DNA from: Rhizobiales bacterium YIM 77505 | GTDB lineage: Bacteria; Pseudomonadota; Alphaproteobacteria; Rhizobiales; Beijerinckiaceae | Direction of reading: 5' to 3' | Length of the DNA: 64,000 nt | NCBI GenBank assembly: GCA_000745135.1 | Contig: JQNH01000001.1 | Location: 372,001 to 436,000, forward strand | Shown here: piece after piece, positions 11,313-19,270 of the stretch | How the letters are laid out: each line of letters opens with the position of its first letter | Numbering within the stretch: position 1 is the first letter of the stretch | The notes under the pieces: model-generated | Databases searched by the model: none | Seen by the model: the letters and a program-made list of their open reading frames with translations, nothing else | Told to the model about the DNA's origin: nothing | Program-made: the position numbers and the translations under genes

Positions 11313-11439
11313 GATGGCTCCCGGCAGTGGAGCGCGCACGCTAGTTCCGGCCCGCCGCCTCGGCAACCGCCCAGGAGGCGGCAGCAGGGCTCAATTCTGG
11401 GGCAGTCCGCCTATCAGCTATGCACGATTCGCCGGAGAT

Positions 11440-11455
11440 TTAAGCCGATTTTAAC
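11440..11455 (+). promoter_or_regulatory. CtrA-like box
   Basis: TTAA (11440-11443), exactly seven bases, then TTAAC (11451-11455), matching the TTAA-N7-TTAAC consensus of the alphaproteobacterial cell-cycle regulator CtrA. It lies in the divergent gap between pepP and the 78-residue gene, 135 bp upstream of the latter's ATG. In DNA this GC-rich a chance match is not frequent, but one site alone is weak evidence. Confidence 0.5.
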
Positions 11456-11590
11456 CAGGCCCGGCGTGCTGCGCATGGCTCGCATGCGGCCTGTCCCCTC
11501 CCTCATGCTGCACCTGCGAAATACATTCGGAGCAACAAGAACAAGGGAAACGTCCGGGACTGTCGTGGCGCTAGCGCTGGAGATGGACCC

Positions 11591-11827
11591 ATGGCGTATG
11601 CACTCTCTCATCCCGTTGCCGGACTGCCCGGGGCGGCCAAGGCTGCAAAGAAGCCCGGCCTGCCGCTCTGGAAGCGCGTCATCAACGCGATCGTCCTGTC
11701 GCGCATCGCGTCCGTGGAGCGCGAGCTTCGCGCGCGGGCCGCTCTGCTCGGGGACACGCACCCGGTCCTCGGCGAGTACCGCAAGATCAGCTTCAATCGC
11801 GCCGACATCCTGCCCTTCACGGAATAG
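11591..11827 (+). CDS. Small basic hypothetical protein (78 aa)
   Basis: A 78-residue protein I do not recognise. It has an Ala/Gly/Pro-rich N terminus, then a helical basic stretch (LPLWKRVINAIVLSRIASVERELRARAALL), and ends in YRKISFNRADILPFTE. There is no signal peptide or clear membrane segment. Support for coding comes from an AT-containing, promoter-like upstream gap with a CtrA-like box, and from a second tiny gene in the same direction 32 bp downstream, suggesting a two-gene operon. Function unknown. Confidence 0.6.
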   Translation: MAYALSHPVAGLPGAAKAAKKPGLPLWKRVINAIVLSRIASVERELRARAALLGDTHPVLGEYRKISFNRADILPFTE

Positions 11828-11859
11828 GCACAACCCTCACATTTTCGGGGAGACCAACC

Positions 11860-11967
11860 ATGATCTTTTTGACCTTCCTGCGCACCCTGCGCGAAGTCTT
11901 TATCGAGGCACAGCGCATGCGGCGCGAGGCGCACAAGCGCTACCCCTTCGCGAGCGACTGGGTGTGA
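11860..11967 (+). CDS. Tiny hypothetical protein (35 aa)
   Basis: An ATG at 11860 opens a 35-codon frame: a hydrophobic start (MIFLTFLRTLREVF), then a basic amphipathic helix (IEAQRMRREAHKR) and the end YPFASDWV. The upstream stretch CGGGGAGACC holds a plausible ribosome site. It follows the 78-residue gene closely. The last 68 bp overlap, tail to tail, the 3' end of prmA on the other strand, whose final ~22 residues look non-conserved. Coding status is likely but unproven; function unknown. Confidence 0.5.
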   Translation: MIFLTFLRTLREVFIEAQRMRREAHKRYPFASDWV

Positions 11968-12877
11968 GCGGCCGGGGCGCGGCCCCGCCCGCCTTGAGAA
12001 CGAGCGCCGCCCAGCCGTCGAGGTCGAGGCGGCGCTCGAGCCGCAGGCCCTGCGCCGCATAGGCCGCAAGCACGCCCGGCACGTCCCGGGCGAGGAGGCC
12101 TGACAGGATCAGCGTCCCGCCCGGGGCAAGAGCCCGCGTAAGCGACTGGGCGAGCCGCTTGAGCGGCCCCGCCAGGATATTGGCAAACACGAGATCGAAC
12201 CTGCGCCACCGCGCCAAGGGATGGCGCGTGCCCGGGCCCACATACAATCTCACATGAGGCGCGACGCCGTTGAGGCGGGCGTTGCCGCGCGCCACCGCGA
12301 TGGCGACAGGGTCGATGTCGCCGGCGACCACAGGTCGTCTGAGCGCCTTGGCGGCGGCGAAGGCAAGCACTCCCGTGCCGGTGCCGACATCGAGCACGCG
12401 GCGCGGCCGGCGGCGCTTCAGCTCGCGAACAAGCGCAAGAAGGCAACCCTTCGTGGTGCCGTGGTGGCCGGTGCCGAAGGCGAGCGCCGCCTCGATCTCG
12501 ATGGCAAGGTCGTTGGCACGGATAGCGGCGCGGTCATGCGCCCCATGGATCAGGAAGCGCCCGGCGCGCACGGGCTTGAGGCCCTCGAGCGAGGCCTTGA
12601 CCCAATCCTTCTCCTCCAGGCCCGCAAAGGCGGCCCGCTCCGCCTCCTCGCCCACGATCGGGCGGATGAGGTCGCGGATGGCGGCCTCGTCGGGCGGATG
12701 GGCGAAATAGGCCTCCAGGAGCCAGGTGCGCCCGTCCTCCGCCTCGAAGGCCGCCACGGCCGTCTCGGCCGGGTCGAAGACCTCGCCCAAGAGGTCCGTC
12801 ATGGCCCGCGCCGAGCGCTCGTCCGTCGTCAGGCGCATCACATGGGTCGGACGGTTCGGGTGCAGGCCTTCGAGCAT
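11900..12877 (-). CDS. prmA: Ribosomal protein L11 methyltransferase
   Basis: PrmA uses S-adenosylmethionine to trimethylate residues of ribosomal protein L11. The 325-residue product has the L11-binding N-terminal domain (about 1-110), the linker, and the Rossmann domain with SAM motif DVGTGTGVLAFAAAKA (about 168-183), the acidic DIDPVA and the catalytic-site-like VFANILAGPLKRL. The conserved fold ends around WAALVLKAG; the remaining Arg/Ser/Pro-rich tail runs through the opposite-strand 35-residue gene. The start MLEGLHPNRPTHV at 12877 is the first ATG and gives a normal N terminus. Confidence 0.93.
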   Translation of the reverse strand: MLEGLHPNRPTHVMRLTTDERSARAMTDLLGEVFDPAETAVAAFEAEDGRTWLLEAYFAHPPDEAAIRDLIRPIVGEEAERAAFAGLEEKDWVKASLEGLKPVRAGRFLIHGAHDRAAIRANDLAIEIEAALAFGTGHHGTTKGCLLALVRELKRRRPRRVLDVGTGTGVLAFAAAKALRRPVVAGDIDPVAIAVARGNARLNGVAPHVRLYVGPGTRHPLARWRRFDLVFANILAGPLKRLAQSLTRALAPGGTLILSGLLARDVPGVLAAYAAQGLRLERRLDLDGWAALVLKAGGAAPRPLTPSRSRRGSACAPRAACAVPR

Positions 12878-13000
12878 GGCGAGGGCTTAGCACCGGACGA
12901 ACAGATGCACCATCGCGCCGCTGTATGGCGAAGCGAGGTCTCGGGCTTCGCTCGCTATGGCCGCCACTTCTGCTCCCGGACACGCCGAAGGCCGGTCGAA

Positions 13001-13297
13001 TCATTCGGCCGCAGGCCTGAGCTCTCCTGCCATGAGCGGAATGGCCGCGACGACGCCTTCCGCGGCGTCAGGCTGGAAGGCCGGGTCTTTGCGCAACTCA
13101 TCGAGTGAGCGCGGCGCTGGAAAAGGCGTTCCCGTCAGCTCTTCCCAATCCTCTGCCGCGAAGGCGAGGGCTGCCGCAGCCTGCGAAATCGCTTCGTCCA
13201 GCGTATCGGCGGCCGTGGTGACGCCGGGCAGGTCGGGGAAGGACACGCCGTAGCAGGAGCCAGGCTCCTTATGAATGACGGCGATGTAGTGAGTCAT
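13001..13297 (-). CDS. hicB: HicB-family antitoxin
   Basis: A 98-residue HicB antitoxin: MTHYIAVIHKEPGSCYGVSFPDLPGVTTAADTLDEA is the partially degraded RNase-H-like fold typical of the family (x-Y-G-V-x-F-P-D-L-P-G), followed by an Ala-rich helix and the EELTGTPFPAPRSLDEL segment. HicB binds HicA and blocks its RNase activity. The ATG at 13297 is 4 bp after the canonical hicA stop codon, the normal hicAB spacing. In the present sequence the hicA frame runs straight into hicB without a stop (see hicA), so HicB may also be made as the C-terminal half of a 164-residue fusion. Confidence 0.85.
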   Translation of the reverse strand: MTHYIAVIHKEPGSCYGVSFPDLPGVTTAADTLDEAISQAAAALAFAAEDWEELTGTPFPAPRSLDELRKDPAFQPDAAEGVVAAIPLMAGELRPAAE

Positions 13298-13301
13298 CGG
13301 T

Positions 13302-13495
13302 TCAGTCGTTCGACCATCCTGCCTGCCTAATATGCTCTTGACCGTACCGATGCGAATGTCGCGGCGAGGGTGAGCAATGATGACGGTCCGCTTCGTCTGC
13401 GGGTTGTGAAACTTGTGATGGGAGCCTTTCACCGAGACGAGACGAAAGCCCTCCTGTTCGAGGCGGCGGATGATGTCGCGGCTGCTGGTGAGCAT
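13302..13495 (-). pseudogene. hicA: HicA-family mRNA interferase toxin, frame disrupted near its end
   Basis: From ATG 13495 the frame reads as HicA: a small dsRBD-like toxin that cleaves mRNA, with the catalytic His in the SHHKF motif of GFRLVSVKGSHHKFHNPQ and the KRTVIIAHPRRDIRIGTVKSI strand/helix. After SI the present frame continues as LGRQDGRTTEP and then directly into HicB. Shifting by one base at about 13327-13333 restores the typical HicA end RQAGWSND and a TGA at 13304-13302, 4 bp before hicB. The span is 194 bp, one short of a multiple of three, so a single-base deletion (real or a sequencing error) is the simplest reading. The shift falls after the catalytic His. Confidence 0.75.
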
Positions 13496-13581
13496 GTGGC
13501 GTCTCGAAGGCGGTCCGCAGAGCACCACAATCGTGGGCGGCAAGGTCCCCGTCGAGCGCGGCTGTCCACAGCCAAGCGCCG

Positions 13582-16032
13582 TCACTGCTCCTCGAGGAAA
13601 CTATCCAGCACCATCTTGCGCCCGGCCTTGTCGAAATCGACGGTGAGCTTGTTGCCGTCGACGAGCGCGACGGTGCCGGGGCCGAACTTCTGATGGAAGA
13701 CGCGGGCGCCGACGGCGAAGGCTGAGGCGGCGCCTGAGGATTTCGCCACGAGCTCGCCCTCGATCAGCGCCGGGCCGCGCCGGGTGTTGGCGCCGGGGCG
13801 GGCGCTAAGCCCGCCTCCCCAGCCTCGGCGGACCCCGGGGAAGGGCGTGTCGGCGTCTGCGCCCGGCTCGAATCCGCTCCCGGACTCGCTGAAGCCGCCG
13901 CGGCGGTTCGCCTGCGCTCGCTGCCAGCCGGGAGTGTTGTAGGACGAGCCGGCGAAGGGCTGCTGCAGGCGGTCGAAGCGGGAGGGGCCGTGAGAGAAGG
14001 CGGCGGGGGCTTCTGTGACCTCCACATGCGCCTCGGGCAGTTCGTCGATGAAGCGGCTCGGCACCGTCGAGTGCCAGAGGCCGTGAATGCGGCGGTTGGC
14101 GGCAAAATAGATCTTGGCCCGCCGCCGCGCGCGTGTCAGGCCCACATGGGCAAGGCGGCGCTCTTCCTCGAGCCCGGCGCGTCCGTTCTCGTCGAGCGCG
14201 CGGGCGCTGGGGAACAGGTTCTCCTCCCAGCCCGGCAGGAAGACCGTGTCGAATTCGAGCCCCTTCGCGGCGTGCAGCGTCATCAGGCTCACCCGCTCGC
14301 CAGTCTCGCCCTCGTTCGCCTCCATGACGAGCGAGACATGCTCGAGGAAGGCCCCCATGTCCGGGAACTCCTCCATGGAGCGGACGAGCTCTTTGAGGTT
14401 TTCGAGCCGCCCGGCCGCGTCCGCCGAGCGGTCGCGCTGCCACATCTCGGTATATCCAGACTCCTCCAGAATGATCTGGGCCACTTCCGGATGGGACTTC
14501 GCCTCCAGAAGCTTCGCCCAGCGGTCGAAGGAGGCGAGAAGGTCGCGCAGGGCCGCTCGGGGCTTCGGCTTCAACTCCTCCGTCTCGACCACGAAACGCC
14601 CCGCCGCCATGAGGGGCAGCTTGGCGCGGCGGGCATGGGCGTGGAGGAGGTTCAAGGTGGTGTCGCCAAGCCCGCGCTTCGGCACGTTGAGGATGCGCTC
14701 GAAGGCGAGGTCGTCGGCGGGATTGGCGGTGGCGCGCAGATAGGCGAGGGCGTCGCGGATCTCCGCCCGCTCGTAGAAGCGCGGGCCGCCGATGACGCGA
14801 TAGGGCGTGCCGGTCTGCACGAGCCGATCCTCGAGTTCGCGCATCTGCGCCGAGATGCGCACCAGGATGGCGATCTCGGAGAGGGGATGCCCCTTGGCCT
14901 GCAGCGCCTCGATCTCCTCGACCACGAGGCGCGCCTCGTCCTCCGAGTCCCAGGCGCCGGTGACGGTGACCTTCTCGCCCGCCTCGTCCTCGGTGCGCAG
15001 GGTCTTGCCGAGGCGGTCCTCGTTATGCGCGATGAGCCCCGAGGCGGCGGCAAGGATATGCCCGGTCGAGCGATAGTTGCGCTCGAGGCGGATGACCTTG
15101 GCGCCCGGAAAATCGTGCTCGAAGCGCAGGATGTTGTCGACCTCGGCTCCGCGCCAGCCATAGATGGACTGGTCGTCGTCGCCGACGCAGCACACGTTCT
15201 TGCGCGTCTGGGCGAGAAGCCGCAGCCACAGGTACTGGGCGACGTTGGTGTCCTGGTACTCGTCGACGAGGATGTAGCGGAAGCGGTTGTGGTACTGCTC
15301 CAGCACGTCCGGGTGCTCGCGCCACAGGCGCAGGCATTCGAGGAGGAGATCGCCGAAATCGACGGCGTTGAGGGTCTTCAGCCGCTCCTGATAGGCGGCG
15401 TAGAGCTCGCCGCCCTTGCCATAGGCGAAGGCGGCCGCCTCCCCTGGCGGCACATGCGCCGGATCGAGGCCGCGGTTCTTCCAGCCGTCGATGAGGCCGG
15501 CCAACTGGCGGGCCGGCCAGCGCTTCTCGTCAATGCCCGCGGCGGTGATGACCTGCTTCATGAGGCGGAGCTGGTCGTCGGTGCCCAGAATGGTGAAATC
15601 GGATTTGAGGCCGACGAGCTCCGCGTGGCGGCGCAGCACCTTGGTGCCGATGGCGTGGAAGGTGCCGAGCCAGGGCATGCCCTCCGCCACGGGGCCGACG
15701 AGGGCGGCGATGCGCTCCTTCATCTCGCGGGCCGCCTTGTTGGTGAAGGTGACGGCGAGGATGTGATGAGGCCGCGCCTTGCCGGTGGCGATGAGGTGGG
15801 CGATGCGGGTGGTGAGCACGCGCGTCTTGCCGGTGCCCGCGCCGGCCAGCACCAGCACCGGCCCCTCGGTCGCCTCGACCGCCTGGCGCTGCTCCGGGTT
15901 CAGTCCGGCAAGGTAAGGCGCAGACAGCGGCGCGACGGCGGCGCGGGCGCGCGCGGCGAGGGAGCCGGGGCGAGGCTCAGGCTGCGGACCGTCGGGAGGC
16001 GTCGGCGCGCCGATGGGGTCGGGGCGACTCAT
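13582..16032 (-). CDS. uvrD: ATP-dependent DNA helicase UvrD/PcrA
   Basis: An SF1A 3'-5' helicase used in nucleotide-excision and mismatch repair and in removing RecA or stalled polymerase. The 816-residue protein has all motifs in order: Walker A GAGTGKT (64-70), motif II DEYQDTN, motif III GDDDQSIYGWRGA, motif IV/V (LMTLHAAKGLEFDTVFLPG) and motif VI (VGLTRARRR). The C-terminal part holds a Gly/Arg-rich linker and then the conserved small beta domain (FHQKFGPGTV) that contacts RNA polymerase in PcrA-type enzymes. The start at 16032 leaves a ~30-residue Pro-rich N-terminal extension. Confidence 0.96.
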   Translation of the reverse strand: MSRPDPIGAPTPPDGPQPEPRPGSLAARARAAVAPLSAPYLAGLNPEQRQAVEATEGPVLVLAGAGTGKTRVLTTRIAHLIATGKARPHHILAVTFTNKAAREMKERIAALVGPVAEGMPWLGTFHAIGTKVLRRHAELVGLKSDFTILGTDDQLRLMKQVITAAGIDEKRWPARQLAGLIDGWKNRGLDPAHVPPGEAAAFAYGKGGELYAAYQERLKTLNAVDFGDLLLECLRLWREHPDVLEQYHNRFRYILVDEYQDTNVAQYLWLRLLAQTRKNVCCVGDDDQSIYGWRGAEVDNILRFEHDFPGAKVIRLERNYRSTGHILAAASGLIAHNEDRLGKTLRTEDEAGEKVTVTGAWDSEDEARLVVEEIEALQAKGHPLSEIAILVRISAQMRELEDRLVQTGTPYRVIGGPRFYERAEIRDALAYLRATANPADDLAFERILNVPKRGLGDTTLNLLHAHARRAKLPLMAAGRFVVETEELKPKPRAALRDLLASFDRWAKLLEAKSHPEVAQIILEESGYTEMWQRDRSADAAGRLENLKELVRSMEEFPDMGAFLEHVSLVMEANEGETGERVSLMTLHAAKGLEFDTVFLPGWEENLFPSARALDENGRAGLEEERRLAHVGLTRARRRAKIYFAANRRIHGLWHSTVPSRFIDELPEAHVEVTEAPAAFSHGPSRFDRLQQPFAGSSYNTPGWQRAQANRRGGFSESGSGFEPGADADTPFPGVRRGWGGGLSARPGANTRRGPALIEGELVAKSSGAASAFAVGARVFHQKFGPGTVALVDGNKLTVDFDKAGRKMVLDSFLEEQ

Positions 16033-16159
16033 GCAAGGCCTTCTGGACCAAAACGCGAACGGCGTCGAGCCGGCGCGAGGACGCTGGGCTGCGCCGGCCC
16101 TCGCACAGTCGAGGCGCCGCGCTTACATAACGCTCATGCCACGCCACAGAGGAGCGGCC

Positions 16160-16420
16160 ATGCGCCTCATCCTGGTCGCCGCGGGGCTTGCCGCCGCGCT
16201 GCCCCTTCCTTCGCTCGCCCAGGACCCGCGGCTGCCGGCGCCGAGCCGCGCCGAGCGTCAGATCGACGACATCAACCGTTCGCTCAGCGTCCAGCAGCAG
16301 CAGCGCCGCTACGAGCAGCAGAACCAGTTCGAGTTGAACCAGCTCCGCAACCAGCTCCAGCGCGACCTCAACGCCCCGCCGGCGGGGCGCATCTGCCCGC
16401 CCGGCTCGATCGCCTGCTGA
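16160..16420 (+). CDS. Small exported protein (86 aa)
   Basis: The start at 16160 is preceded by AGAGGAGCGGCC, a strong ribosome site, and opens with a clear signal peptide, MRLILVAAGLAAALPLPSLAQ, with cleavage likely after SLA. The mature part (~66 residues) is a Gln/Arg/Asn-rich helix (VQQQQRRYEQQNQFELNQLRNQLQRDL) ending in a short cysteine-containing tail (GRICPPGSIAC). It is probably periplasmic; the two Cys could form a small disulfide loop. The family is not recognised and no function can be assigned. It is divergent from uvrD with ~127 bp between the starts. Confidence 0.7.
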   Translation: MRLILVAAGLAAALPLPSLAQDPRLPAPSRAERQIDDINRSLSVQQQQRRYEQQNQFELNQLRNQLQRDLNAPPAGRICPPGSIAC

Positions 16421-16821
16421 GCGACTCCCGGCGCCGCAGCGCGGCGGGCCCTCGTGCCTTGCGTTTCGGGCTTCGCTCGGCGTCCGGCAAGGCTTCGGTT
16501 CGGCGCGCCGCACACCAGGAAAGGCTGCGGAGACATCCGGGCTCGATCGCTCCCCCTGTCCCCGAAGCCGGAAACGGCACGCAAGCGGCATGAAGCTGCG
16601 GCTGCCCGGCACCCGGCGCCACGCCTCGCCATGGCGAGCGCCTGACGGTCGCACCGCCGCGCTCGCCTTCCTAAGGCCGCGACGCGATGCGCATCGCGAC
16701 GCAAGACGGGTCCAAGACCCGAAGAAATCCATGGCCGCCCCGAATTTCCGCTTGCGCGGGGGCTGCGTCCGTGTTGCAATTGATTTGCAACTGCAACTGA
16801 TGCGGCTTCTGGAGTGAGAGC
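16421..16821. other. 401-bp intergenic region upstream of mntH
   Basis: No gene supported. The first ~250 bp are GC-rich and resemble dispersed intergenic repeat debris (phrases such as GGGCTTCGCTCGGCG) without a clean copy of the repeats seen elsewhere in this window. The last ~80 bp carry the palindromic operator at 16773-16791 and the mntH ribosome site (GGAG at 16811). Confidence 0.5.
16773..16791 (+). promoter_or_regulatory. Palindromic operator upstream of mntH (Mur/Fur- or MntR-like)
   Basis: GTTGCAA at 16773-16779 and its exact reverse complement TTGCAAC at 16785-16791 are separated by TTGAT, and a further TGCAAC follows at 16792. TGCAA-type inverted repeats are the core of the manganese-responsive (Mur/Fur) sites that rhizobia place before manganese uptake genes. 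The site ends 31 bp before the mntH start, where a bound repressor would block transcription. Confidence 0.6.
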
Positions 16822-18174
16822 ATGCGGGTGGCTGACTTCGCTGCAGGCAGCACGCTGTCGAATTGGCGACGCGAGCGCGGCGATCCTTCCCTCTCGGAGG
16901 TGCATCGCACCGTTGCAGTGGCCAGCCACGGCTCTGTCTGGCGCAAGCTCTTGGCATTCCTCGGGCCGGGCTACCTTGTCGCCGTGGGCTACATGGACCC
17001 GGGCAACTGGGCGACCTCCCTCGCCGGCGGAGCCAAGTTCGGCTACGCGCTTCTGTTCATCGCCCTGTTGTCCAACATCATGGCGATCATCCTCCAGCAC
17101 CTCTGCGCGAGGCTGGCGGTCGCCACCGGGCGGGATCTGGCGCAGGCCTGCCGCGATGCCTATCCTCGGGCGCTCGCCTGGCCGCTGTGGTTCCTGGCCG
17201 AGATCGCCATCTGCGCCACCGACCTCGCCGAGGTCATCGGAACGGCGATCGGGCTCAACCTCTTGTTCGGCCTTCCGCTGGAGATCGGCGTCATCGTCAC
17301 GGCGCTCGACGTGTTCCTGATCCTGTGGTTGCAGAACAAAGGTTTCCGCTGGATCGAGGCGTTCATCATCACGCTGCTTGGCGTGATCGCCCTCTGCTTC
17401 GTGGTCCAGATCGCCATGGCGGATCCCGACTGGGGGCAGGTCATCCGCGGCTTTGCCCCCACCACCCAGATCGTCACCAATCCCGGCATGCTTTACCTCG
17501 CGCTCGGCATCATCGGGGCGACGGTCATGCCGCACAACCTCTACCTGCACTCCGGCATCGTGCAGACCCGGGCCTTCGGCACTTCCCCGCCCGAGAAGCG
17601 CGAGGCGGTGAAGCTCGCCACGATCGATTCAACCATGGCGTTGATGTTCGCGCTGACGATCAACGCGTCCATCCTGATCCTGGCGGCGGCGGCCTTCCAC
17701 GCGGCCGGCCACACGAGCGTGGAGGAACTGGAGAAGGTCCACGCCCTTCTCTCACCGCTGCTCGGCTCGGCGGTTGCACCGACCCTCTTCGCCATCGCGC
17801 TTCTGTGCTGCGGCCTCAACTCGACGGTGACGGCCACCATGGCCGGCCAGATCGTGATGGAGGGCTTCCTCGACATTCGTCTGCCCCCCTGGCTGCGTCG
17901 CCTGGTGACGCGGCTGGTCGCCATTGTTCCGGCCGCGGCCGTCACCATCGCCTATGGCGAGAGCGGCACCGCCAAGCTCCTCATCCTGTCGCAGGTCATC
18001 CTGAGCCTGCAGCTCCCCTTCGCCATCGTGCCGCTGGTCTTGATCACCGCCGATCGCGGCAAGATGGGCGAACTTGCCGCGCCGCGATGGCTGACCGGAA
18101 TCGCCGGGGCGATCGCAGGCATCATCGTCAGCCTCAATGTGAAGCTGATCATCGATCTCGCGTTCGGGCATTGA
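16822..18174 (+). CDS. mntH: Nramp-family manganese/divalent metal transporter
   Basis: MntH imports Mn2+ (and Fe2+) with protons across the inner membrane. The 450-residue protein has about 11 membrane segments after a ~45-residue cytoplasmic start, and both metal-site motifs: DPGN at 59-62 in the first helix and MPHN around 237-240 in the sixth. The start at 16822 has a good ribosome site (GGAGTGAGAGC). A perfect 7-bp inverted repeat of the TGCAA type lies just upstream, suggesting metal-dependent repression. The gene stands alone and is followed by repeat sequence. Confidence 0.95.
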   Translation: MRVADFAAGSTLSNWRRERGDPSLSEVHRTVAVASHGSVWRKLLAFLGPGYLVAVGYMDPGNWATSLAGGAKFGYALLFIALLSNIMAIILQHLCARLAVATGRDLAQACRDAYPRALAWPLWFLAEIAICATDLAEVIGTAIGLNLLFGLPLEIGVIVTALDVFLILWLQNKGFRWIEAFIITLLGVIALCFVVQIAMADPDWGQVIRGFAPTTQIVTNPGMLYLALGIIGATVMPHNLYLHSGIVQTRAFGTSPPEKREAVKLATIDSTMALMFALTINASILILAAAAFHAAGHTSVEELEKVHALLSPLLGSAVAPTLFAIALLCCGLNSTVTATMAGQIVMEGFLDIRLPPWLRRLVTRLVAIVPAAAVTIAYGESGTAKLLILSQVILSLQLPFAIVPLVLITADRGKMGELAAPRWLTGIAGAIAGIIVSLNVKLIIDLAFGH

Positions 18175-18218
18175 GCCGCCCCTGCCGCGGCGCCGCCGCT
18201 CAAACCTTCTGCCGCGCT

Positions 18219-18330
18219 CTCCCTCTTTCCCGGAGGCGTGGAGCGCCTGAAAGGCGCGGAACGCAGTCCGGGACGGAAGCGCAAGGCCTCTGCTGCGCAG
18301 CAGCGCGCTATGGGTGGCGCTACAAAGAAG
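18219..18330. repeat. Dispersed intergenic repeat, copy 1
   Basis: The phrases GGAACGCAGTCCGGGACGG and CTGCTGCGCAGCAGCGC, then TATGGGTGGCGC, recur in the same order at 32960-33070; a shorter inverted copy lies at 47800-47862. All copies lie between genes. The unit contains short inverted repeats (CTGCTGCGCAGCAG is self-complementary), so a structured RNA or a miniature-element origin is possible. It fills much of the 278-bp mntH-thioesterase gap. Confidence 0.65.
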
Positions 18331-18452
18331 GCGCCGCTTTCGCGGCAGGTCGCTGTGCCTCCACCCCGCCTTCCGCTCCGCCCAGGCCGTTCCAGGCTTG
18401 TGGGAGGAGAGTGGCGCTTCCCGTGCAGGTGCGGCGGTCGATCAGTGAGGGC

Positions 18453-19001
18453 CTAATGCCGGGTGCCGGTGGCGCGCAGGGTTTCGGCCGAAGGGTCGCG
18501 GCGGCGCAGGCCGATGGTGCGGCCGAGCTCGGCCGGCCGCACTAGGCGCGAATGGCAGGCCTTCATGACGGCCAGATTGGCGAGGATGTCGGGCGGGAAG
18601 GGCGTCACCTTCTTCGCCTTCATGTCCACATGCAGGGCGAGCGTTTCGGCGCAGGCCGACACCCAGCCTTCCGAAGCGTGGCGGATTTCCTCATAGAAGT
18701 GCAGGCGCTTGTCGTCGAAGTCGATGAGCTGAAGCGTCACGCGCACGGGATCGGTGAGCTTGAGCTCGCGCTTGTAGAGGGTATGGGTCTCGGCGGTGAA
18801 GTAGGAGGCGTGCCGCTCTTGCACATAATCGGGTCCGAGCCCGACGAGCTCGAAGGCCTCGTCCACGGCGCGGTCGAAGAGCACGTGGTAATAGGCCATG
18901 TTGAGATGGCCGTTGTAGTCGATCCATTGCGGCTCGATGCGCATGGTCGACGAGACGAAAGGCGCAAAAAAGAAGACCGGAGCCGTTTGCTCATCGCTCA
19001 T
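18453..19001 (-). CDS. Hotdog-fold acyl-CoA thioesterase family protein
   Basis: A 182-residue cytoplasmic protein of the 4-hydroxybenzoyl-CoA-thioesterase-like hotdog superfamily. The pattern MRIEPQWIDYNGHLNMAYYHVLFDRAVDE (strand, then the active-site D-x-N-G-H-x-N, then the hot-dog helix) is diagnostic, followed by YFTAETHTLYKRELKLTDPVRVTLQ and a second strand block with HFYEEIRH. The substrate is unknown; such enzymes hydrolyse medium-chain, carnitine-derived or aromatic acyl-CoAs. The short C-terminal tail after the fold is basic and probably disordered. It is divergent from the D-lactate-dehydrogenase-like gene with a 269-bp gap. Confidence 0.85.
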   Translation of the reverse strand: MSDEQTAPVFFFAPFVSSTMRIEPQWIDYNGHLNMAYYHVLFDRAVDEAFELVGLGPDYVQERHASYFTAETHTLYKRELKLTDPVRVTLQLIDFDDKRLHFYEEIRHASEGWVSACAETLALHVDMKAKKVTPFPPDILANLAVMKACHSRLVRPAELGRTIGLRRRDPSAETLRATGTRH

Positions 19002-19270
19002 CGGCGAAACCCCGTTCGTCGATTGAAAGCCACGGATCTTCTGCCCCCAAACGCTGTTCTTACCACGCTTTCAGCGGGGACGCACCCGCAAACTCTGCCG
19101 GCGATCGTCGCCTGCCGGCCTTCGCAACGCAAGCGCTGCGATGCGAGCGGCTCGACCTTCCGCCAGCGTCCCGCGCCTTTGGCGGCACGAGAGACGTCGA
19201 GCCGGGTATTGCCGGGCCGGCAGGTCTGATAGAGGGGGCCTTCACGAACTCTGACAGCCCGGCCACCGCC

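Noticed and set aside
13990-16593. 867-codon plus-strand open frame
   Set aside because: Antisense of uvrD; no recognisable domain, while uvrD has all helicase motifs.
17952-18284. Minus-strand frame starting MRFRPGLRSA
   Set aside because: The same start recurs at 33018 because both lie in the dispersed repeat; a repeat-derived artefact, not a gene.
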